Below, in pieces: positions 56,826 through 64,000 of a stretch of 64,000 nt of DNA (position 1 is its first letter; every line of letters begins with the position of its first letter). Source of the DNA: Ascarosepion bandense (lineage: Eukaryota > Mollusca > Cephalopoda > Sepiida > Sepiidae); the NCBI GenBank assembly GCA_037127315.1, contig JBBBDQ010001153.1:5355644-5419643 (forward strand), read 5' to 3'. Below the pieces are notes generated by a model. It was not told where the DNA came from, did not search any database, and worked only from the letters and a program-made list of their open reading frames with translations. A program made the translations under genes and the position numbers.

Positions 56826-59760
56826 CCACTCATAGGCTTTTTTTTATAATCGTATCGCTCCAAGCAAAGAATTTTACTTCTAATGTTGTACATAGGTAGA
56901 AAGTTATGAGAAAGAGTGACAGGTTTCAGGGAGTGCCAGGAAATAGGTAAGAGAAGGATGAAAATACTGATGAGAGTGGAGTGGATGGAGAAAGAAGCAT
57001 GAGAGAGAGGATGCAAGTCAGTGAGATAGGAGATGACTATTGACTTTACATTTAAATTCTTGGAGATTGTAGCTGTCCGGGAAACAAGTAAACGGACGGA
57101 AATTCCACAGGCGGGAAGTGCGAGAAAAGAAGTTGCTGGAGTAAAAGTAGCATTTACATTTTACTGATTTCACAGTAAAAGGTGTGGGACCTAATTGCTA
57201 ATCTTGTGGCTCAGGTAATTTCATATATAGGGGGCACCAGTGAGCTAAGTTCATCGAGGCAGTAGCCGTGATAGTATTCGTAGAAGAGACACAGCGAGGC
57301 CACATTGCACCGGTGAGAAAGTAACTGTATCTATGCTGCCAAGTCAGGATTGATTACATTACAAATTCTCTGCTGAATTTTGTCAAAGACTTTTAGGTGT
57401 ATAGCAGGAGCACCCAACCAGATACGGCAGCAGTATTCTATGCACGGGCGGATGGTAGAATTGTATATGTGCAGGATTGTTTCAGACAGGAAAAACTTCC
57501 TGGCCCTATACAGAGAACTGACCTTCTTAGCAGTGGATTTGACTATGGATTATATATAGTCATTTCACGTGAGGTATGTTGTGAGAGTTAACCTGAGAAG
57601 ATACAGTGTTTTACTTTCAGGTAGACTAGCCTGATCCATGCTAATGGGGGATAGGAGCAATTGTCTATGATGGTTAATAGATTGCAGCTTCGTTCTGGAA
57701 GCATTAAAATTCACATGCCATTTCTGACCCCAGTACACCACAGATTGGATATCCTTTTCAAGTTCAGCAACGATGTTTGCTTTGACAGCCTTGGCACATT
57801 TGTGATCGATGCGAGAGTAAACCACAGTGTCATCAGCGTATATGCCTATTTGGAATCTTATTATATCGGAGAGATCGTTAATGTAGATAAGGAAATGCGT
57901 AGGACCTAAAATAGAGCTTTGAGGGACACCTGCGTCTGCGTTATAGTATTGGGAGGCATGTCTGTTCAATAGTACTTTTATTGTGCAATTTGAAAGGTTA
58001 GGTCACACAACTGTCCAGTTATATCAGAGCCCCACAGCTTGCATAATAGGCCATCATGTCAGACTGTCAAACACTTTGAAGATATCTAGGGCAACAGTTC
58101 AGGCTTCACTGTTCTTGTCGAGAACCTGGTGTATATGCTCACTGATGGTCATGAGCATATCAGCAGTAGAACTGGTGAAGCGGAAACCATACTGCTTGTC
58201 AGAGAAAAATCTGTGGGCTGTGAGATGTTGTACCACATTGGTGTTGATGGCTTTGGACACTTTGGCAAAAATCTGTAGGAGGCTGATAGGGCAATAATTA
58301 GAGGGTCAGATGGCTCACTAGTACTTTTATATATTGAAACCACAGCGGAAGACCTCTAGCAGGCAGGAAAGCAAGAAGCGGAGAGGCAGTAATTATAGAG
58401 TTTGGAGAGAACAGAGGAGAGTTCAGTGGATCATTTCTTAAGGACCATGATTGAGATTCCTTCACCACCACTTGCTTTATCGAGATCAAGTTTTGAAATT
58501 ATGTTAGAAACCACCGAGTGGGTAATGTGGATGTCATTTAGTTGGGCCTTAGTTCAGGGTGGGAAGTCGGGTGCAGACACTCTAGATGAGTCCAGTATCA
58601 AGCTGTTGGAGAATCTACGAGCAAAGCAGTCTGCCTTGTCTGTTGTAGAGGTGAGGACCACAAATTTGTTGATTAGAGGAGGGATTGAGGAATTGCTATT
58701 GTTTAGTACAATTTTGCAGAGCCTTCTGTAGTCTTTGGAATATAACTTATGGGATGCTATGTGCTGCTTTATTCTGGCTGCAAACAGCAGTTTAGCTTCT
58801 TTAAGTATCCTCTTGTATTCATTGTGAGCAGAGGCATAGAGACGCCTGTTATTGTCCAACGTGTGACTCTGAGGAAGCTGGAAGAAATGCTTTCGATGGG
58901 CGATGGTGGCTGAACAAATGGAGGAGAACCAAAGAGATGAGTGGGGTTTAAGTCTCAGCTTGTCTAGCTGGGATGAAATCATTGATGCCAGTCCTAAAAA
59001 CTGTACCAAGGGACATCAAACAGGAAATTGCGAAACGAGTCCCATTTGGCTATTTGGTAACAGTAAGATATTCTGCTAGTCTGAGGTTCTTGGGTGGAGT
59101 GGAAGTGTTAGGAGATGTTAATGGAAACCATAGCATGGTCAGAGTTTCTGAGGAGGGAGAGTTGCTCGACATTGCAAAAAACAGGGATGGAAATAAAAGA
59201 GAGATCTAGCAGTGAGTCAGGTTCATTATTGTTATTAGAGAAGCACATGGGGAAATCCACCACTTGCGTAAGGAACTGAGTGATTGAAAACTTCATGGTG
59301 TGAACACCAGCAAGATTTGTGACATAATTTTCCAGTCACTTGGCTTGGTGGGCGTTGAAATTGCCAAACACAAATATATGGGCAGACGGGTAAAAGAAAA
59401 TGGCCTTGTCAATATTATTGATGCGGTCAAGAACGAAACAGTCAGGAGATGAAGGGGAGTGGTAGAGGAAGAAGAGATAGCTAATTAAGCTTAGTAGGGA
59501 GAGACAGAAACACATATAAGATTGATCTATTGATTCGAGAGAGATCACCCTAGCTAGAGGGAGATGCTCGCTGATGTAAACATCAAGCCTATGCATGTGT
59601 ATATTGGTGTCTTTCCTGAGGAGAGAAAGATAACCAGGGACATAGAATTCAGAAGAGAGGATAGAAGGATCAAGGCTAGTTTAACAGAGGGCTAGGATGT
59701 CAGGTGAGTTGACTTGGAGGAAGAATTCGACACTGTAAAAGTTGGTGCGTAAAAGTTATT
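56826..59760 (-). mobile_element. CR1-like LINE, ORF2 nearly complete, inserted in satellite
   Basis: About 2.9 kb of minus strand carry endonuclease (59600-59100), spacer (59010-58300), RT (58080-57565) and the C-terminal thumb region (57560-57000). The 3' end has an AAAAAAAA run at 56830-56837 (complemented), the poly(A)-like tail, directly against satellite sequence. The satellite resumes at the 5' side near 59770, so insertion followed array formation. Confidence 0.85.
57000..59600 (-). pseudogene. CR1-like ORF2 (endonuclease-RT), broken
   Basis: Endonuclease: HRLDVYISEHLPLARVISLE, IFVFGNFNAHQ (GDFN as GNFN), SLLDLSFISIPVF and LRNSDHAMVSINIS (SDH kept). Spacer: SSICSATIAHRKHFFQLPQS. RT: GVPQSSILGPTHFLIYINDL and GIYADDTVVYS (YADD intact), then WHVNFNASRTKLQSINHHRQ. 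Thumb: EYCCRIWLGAP and QQRICNVINPDL (about 57440-57340). At least five frame changes or stops. Domain order and motifs fit CR1/jockey-group LINEs. Confidence 0.88.
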
Positions 59761-60150
59761 TTATTAGTTAGGCCTGGGATTTACTAAGTTATGTGTTACT
59801 ATCATCCTTCATAATACAGTCTCTTTTTATCTAATAATGGCTATCAAGCCCAGGCAATTCATATATATTTTATGATGTAGCTCATCATTTCTCAATCATG
59901 GCTATTCACCCTATATCAGACTACTATATTTCAATATATATCTTTTAATTATAAACTCCATCCAGCCTAGGCAATTCATATATATTTTTCACTACAGTAT
60001 CCCACTTCTCAGTCATGGCCAACCAGCCTATATCATATTACTATAACTCAATATACAATATATCTTATGCTAAAAGTAGCCATCCAGCCCAGGCAATTCA
60101 TATATATTTTCAATATACAACATTTCGCAATCATGACCAACTAGTCTATA
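59761..60150 (+). repeat. ~120-bp satellite array, right block
   Basis: Same unit as 55176-56825 (GGCAATTCATATATATTTT, CTCAATCATGGC, AATATATATCTTTTA). It continues about three units past the LINE and ends against a gypsy fragment. Confidence 0.85.
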
Positions 60151-60475
60151 TCATTTCCCAGTCCCGGTGAAAAAACTTCTGGAAATTTAAACTTTAACTC
60201 ATCCTTTAATCGTTGTGCCCCAGTAGGCGAGTTTTCTACCTTGCGACAAAACTTGGTTATCGGTTGGTCCCACGGGTTAAAACGTTCCAACTAATCTGTA
60301 CCGAACAGATTTTCAGATGTTTTATGTACAAACACTCTTACTTTTTTTGTTGTACCATTTAAAGTTACCGGGAGTGTCAGCTCTCTTTCAAAACTTATTT
60401 TATCCCCTGCCACTCTTCCAGCTGATTTATTTGTCTTACGCATGGTTGGTTTCTTCAACCGTCACATATTTCCGC
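60151..60475 (-). pseudogene. Isolated gypsy protease/pre-RT fragment (gypsy 3)
   Basis: The minus strand reads RELTLPVTLNGTTKKVRVFV, then ENLFGTD-stop-LERFNPW and RLKDELKFKFPEVFSPGLG. This is the end of the retropepsin domain (a hydrophobic LxG(T)D-type motif) and the LK-FpevF--GLG linker before RT in Mag-type gypsy elements. One in-frame TAG. It differs from gypsy 1 and gypsy 2, so it is a third gypsy lineage. Flanked by satellite and hairpin repeat; no RT or LTR seen. Confidence 0.75.
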
Positions 60476-60482
60476 CAGTTCA

Positions 60483-60531
60483 AGAGACATGCCCGCCCAA
60501 GCATCTATCATGTATGGCACGTAACTGACTG
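60483..60531 (+). repeat. Hairpin repeat, one-ended copy
   Basis: GAGACATGCCCGCCCAAGCA, then TGTATGGCACGTAACTGACTG. It matches the 3' part of the repeat at 26178-26996 and, reversed, 17962-18010, and shows the sequence uninterrupted by the LTR-like element. The CAGTCAGT end is missing. Confidence 0.6.
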
Positions 60532-62680
60532 AATGATAAATAAGATAAACCGATCCCCGACTTTATGTACAGATTAATCATTTTTGTATTTTGAACGACT
60601 AATAGTTTTAGTGGTTTTTTCTTGAATATATCCTTTTTTCATTCTTTTTCGATCTTTTCTTTCTTTCCAACATTTATGTTCTTTCTATTTTCTCCTTCTT
60701 TGTCTCTTTCTTCCACGTTTCTCTCTATCTCCCCTCAATTATTTTTAATTTCCACTTTCCTTTGTAACCTCTCCTTTTTTATTATCATTTCTTCTCTTTC
60801 TTTCTTTTTTCTCTCTACATCCCCTTAATTTCCACTCTTCTTTATCAGTATCTCTTTCATTAGTCCTTTCATTCTTCCTCTTTATCTCCGCTCAATTATT
60901 CCCTAGTTTCCACTTTTCTTACTACCCTCATTTTTATTAACATCTCTTCTTTCTTTTTTCTTACTCCTTTTTTCTTCCAATCTCCTATCATAATTATCTT
61001 TTAATTTATCCAATTTATTCTTCTCCTCATTTTTATTCGTATCTCTTCTCTTTGTTTCTTTCATTCTTTCTCTCTTTTTCCTCCTCTCTTCTCTTGTTCT
61101 TTGTTTATTTTATTAATTAAATAAAAGTCAGTCATTGTAATTGAAATCACTCTATATAACTATCACTTACAGTTATTCCCCCCATATTAACCCCTGTCTA
61201 TGAAAGTAACTATATTCAATTTATTTTTATTTTCGTAATATTTTTTTTGCATTATGAATTATTTTCTGTCTTTGTTTAACAGGTTTTATTTCAATTGCAG
61301 ATTATTAATTTTTATATTACCTTTAATTCATTTTTGAAAATATTATACTAATTTTCTCTGTTAGTTTCTTCTTTCCATTTTAGCTAAATATTTTATTTAA
61401 TCATTTTTCAATTTCTTTGTGTCATAGTCTCTTATTTTATTTCTGTCATAGTTTCGCTTTTTATCTAGATTCATTGTTTAATTCTTTCTTTTATCGATTT
61501 AACTGTCTTAAAGGACGCAGATATTGAAAGACTGAGTTATAAAATTGGGGACTAGCCCTAATATTAATAATATTGAAAATAATGGACAAAGATATCTAAA
61601 AAAATAACTTTCTGAAAGTGCCAACAAGAAATAGGATACAATAAATACCATGTAGTCATTCCAAGGCAAATTGCAATTTTCAACTATCAATACAAAAATT
61701 AAATAACTGCCAGACATTGTAAGGGAAATCACTCTGTTTAACGCTCACTGTAATTATCTCCCTTACATTGCACCTTCCCACCTGTCCACTTTTTGTAAGA
61801 AATAATTTTAAAATCATTTTTAAATTCGATTTTATGATTCTTGTTTTAAATCTTACAATTTGTATATTTTCCGTTTTTCTTTCTTAGTCTTTCATTTTTT
61901 AGTCTCTTTGTTTCTCCTTTTTAGTTTTTCATACGTAGATTCTCAATTTAATGGTAAGATTCATAATTTGTTGTTTTCAGTCTTCGTTTCTTCATTTTAT
62001 CCGAGGTATTATCTCGTTTTGTTTTTGTTTTTTGTTTTTTTTTTGTATCAGTCTCTATCATTTCTTGGTATTTTGGCTATTTTATTATTATTTTTTTCTT
62101 ACTGAGGCCGTTTCATATATTCTGTCGTATTTTCCTTTTTTTAGCTACCTTCATCGTTTCATTAGTTCTTTCTTAGAAGTTACTTGGCAAACAACAGTGA
62201 CAAAGAAATATGATTTTCCAAGATAGTCTTTGAAAATGGCGTCCTAGTCCTAATTTTTATTATATCAAAAAAGCAAGGAAGAATTTTCAATGAGATAAAG
62301 TTTAAAGAAAATGAAATTTCATAAAGCTATATCAAGAAATAAGAATAAGATAAAATAATTAACATTCAGTCAAAGCAAGGGAAATTACTATTTTCAAATG
62401 ACAATCGGATGAAATAATTAACAGCCAGTTATTCTAAGGGAAACGATTATTTTTAACTAGCCATTAAAGTTATTCCCCTTAGAATCCCAAATTGTATCAA
62501 GACACGTTATTGAAATCATTATGAGTTCGTTCTTTTTTAGGTAGTTTTTGCTGTATAATTTTGCTTTTGACTTTTTCATTTCTTAGTTAGTTTCATAATT
62601 TCTTTTATAGTTTTTTAGTTTGTTTGTCTTTTTGTTTGTATTTCTTACGTAGATTCTTAAATTTATGCTTTGTTTTTTTT
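60532..62680 (-). repeat. Inverted copy of repeat R3
   Basis: Reverse complement of 15836-17961. It begins with one 110-bp-repeat-like piece (GATAAACCGATCCCCGACTT, 60544), then a ~500-bp pyrimidine-rich tract, then three AT-rich units including GTGCCAACAAGAAATAGGAT (61619) and ending CTTACGTAGATTCTTA (62645). No ORF with motifs. Confidence 0.7.
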
Positions 62681-62689
62681 TAATGACTT

Positions 62690-63290
62690 TGAATGTCCAA
62701 GTAATATAAACTGTTAGCGGTTTTATTTCTAACATGAATAAGATAAACCGATCACCGATTTTATGCACAGATTCCTCTTTGTGTTTTCAATGAATTGTAA
62801 TATTAAATGTTAGCGGTTTTATTGATGAATGGAGTAATCCGACTGAGCACTGAGTAATCTACTTTGCACTTTGAATGTCACTTAAATTCCAAATAAAATA
62901 ATATCTTAGCGGTTTTATTTGTAGCTTTTTAACGATAACATATATCGGTCCCCGACTTTATGCACAGATTAAACGTCATTGTATTATGAATAACTCTTAA
63001 TTTTCGAGTCATGTTAATGGTTAGCCGTTATTTTTCCAACTTTTAATGTTGAATATGATTAACTGATCCCCGACTTTATGTAGTGATTAATATTCTTTGT
63101 ATTTTGAATGACTTAATTTCTAATTTGATTTACTAAGCGTCGCTTAGATGTGGCACAAGGCCCAAGGTATGGGGTACTGAGTAATATAAATTATCGGTTT
63201 TATTTCTAACAATTGCATAAGCCAATGCCTGACTTTATGTACAGATTAATCTGTTTTGTATTTTGAATGACTTGTAATATAAAATGTTAG
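62690..63290 (+). repeat. ~110-bp tandem repeat array, block 3
   Basis: The landmarks TTTGTATTTTGAATGACTT, CCGACTTTATGTA and TAGCGGTTTTATTTCTAA recur about every 110-125 bp from 62690 to 63290. Same family as 21180-22117 and 23662-24810. Confidence 0.7.
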
Positions 63291-64000
63291 ACACATAGAT
63301 AGAAAGAAAGAAAAAATGAAAAGATAGAAAGAAAGATAAAACGAAAATTTTTTTCTAAAAAAAGGCACTGAATGCGGCGATAGTAAAATTATTTGAAGTA
63401 GATAATGAGAAGTGAGCATTGATACATTTTCCGTAGGTATTGAAAAGATTTTTTTTTTTATAAAAGATAAGTATGTGCCAAAAACTGCAGATGAAATTTT
63501 ATTCAGTGTGATAAAGTTATCAAATCTGTGTTTGCATATAATTCACAACTCTTGGAACATTTTCGTGGAGTTAACAAAAAAGTTGACCTCTAAAAAAGAA
63601 ATAAACGTCTTTAATAAATGCTGGAAAGGATTGTATACCTCAGGAACGAAGAAAATGTTTACATGTAGGATAATTTAGGCTATATTAAATTTGTAAAATT
63701 ATTTTAGAAGCCACTTGTGATATACACACTTTGAATTAAACTCAAACTTTTAACAGTCTATAAATCCAATTTGTTAATTCTTTTTCCAAGGTAAAATCTA
63801 ATCTGAAAGGGGGGAATGTCAGAGCCAAATTGTTTTAATAACACATAAATTTATTTTTTCAACTTTTGATAATTCTAAAACATTGTTTATCATCTACTGG
63901 CAAGTATGTAACATTTTCACCAATAGAATGTAATAAAATATTTGTCAGCCAATTTGTAAAAAAAAGTTAACATTGAGAAAAGTTATAACTAGTTTTCAAT
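63291..64000 (+). other. No gene recognised; 88-codon open stretch
   Basis: A GAAA-rich bit (63300-63360) precedes an open frame at 63412-63678 with Lys/Phe/Ile-rich composition and no motif I recognise. The remainder is AT-rich. Confidence 0.25.

Noticed and set aside
60600..62110. Open frames rich in Phe, Leu and Ser on the plus strand
   Set aside because: They come from the pyrimidine-rich tract of the inverted R3 copy; composition artefact.
63412..63678. 88-codon open frame near the right end
   Set aside because: AT-rich composition explains it. No start context, splice evidence or motif supports a gene.

Overview
This window is AT-rich, gene-poor eukaryotic DNA, very probably from a marine invertebrate. 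The best clue to the organism is a nuclear copy of mitochondrial DNA at 9.4-11.35 kb. Its nad1 and atp6 fragments read through only with an invertebrate mitochondrial code (TGA=Trp, ATA=Met, AGA=Ser). A trnF copy lies next to the atp6 3' end on the opposite strand, an arrangement I associate with molluscs such as chitons and octopods. With the many (TA)n/(CA)n tracts this suggests a mollusc, perhaps a cephalopod, at moderate confidence. No complete host gene is visible. One short cysteine-rich ORF at 39866-39985 may be a terminal exon of a host gene.

Almost everything recognisable is transposable-element debris. From left to right: a decayed Ty3/gypsy element (about 1.1-4.8 kb, minus); a jockey-like LINE with ORF1 and endonuclease but no reverse transcriptase (6.5-9.3 kb, minus); the numt, split by an LTR-like element (9.43-11.35 kb); a belt of long AT-rich noncoding repeats (13.4-18.0 kb); an internally deleted LINE RT (18.3-19.1 kb); 110-bp tandem repeats split by a Tc1/mariner element with ~200-bp terminal inverted repeats (21.2-24.8 kb); a second LTR-like element (26.2-26.96 kb); a repeat-poor stretch with several perfect palindromes (27-29.5 kb); a LINE ORF1 copy (33.0-33.5 kb, minus); a Ty1/copia RT relic (34.7-35.5 kb, minus); an RTE/BovB-like LINE (35.75-38.15 kb, minus); and a repeat-poor stretch holding the candidate exon (38.2-42.3 kb).

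The most structured locus is 42.5-52.9 kb, a nest of elements. A LINE ORF1 on the plus strand is followed by a minus-strand Ty3/gypsy relic. The gypsy relic is split inside its gag gene by a young LTR retrotransposon at 46942-51693. That element has near-identical 742/748-bp LTRs, a 4-bp ATAA target duplication, a primer-binding-site candidate and a polypurine tract, but no gag-pol. Its interior is a purine-rich tandem array with a ~600-bp period, so it looks like a large non-autonomous (LARD-type) retrotransposon.

The right part holds an RTE LINE tail (53.6 kb), a ~120-bp satellite array split by a CR1-like LINE (55.2-60.15 kb), an isolated gypsy protease/linker fragment (60.15-60.47 kb), an inverted copy of the 15.8-18.0 kb repeat (60.5-62.7 kb), and more 110-bp repeats (62.7-63.3 kb).

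These parts do not form a pathway. They form a layered insertion record, and several layers can be ordered from target duplications and paralogous empty sites inside the same window. Coordinates of decayed elements are approximate, because all alignments were done by eye.
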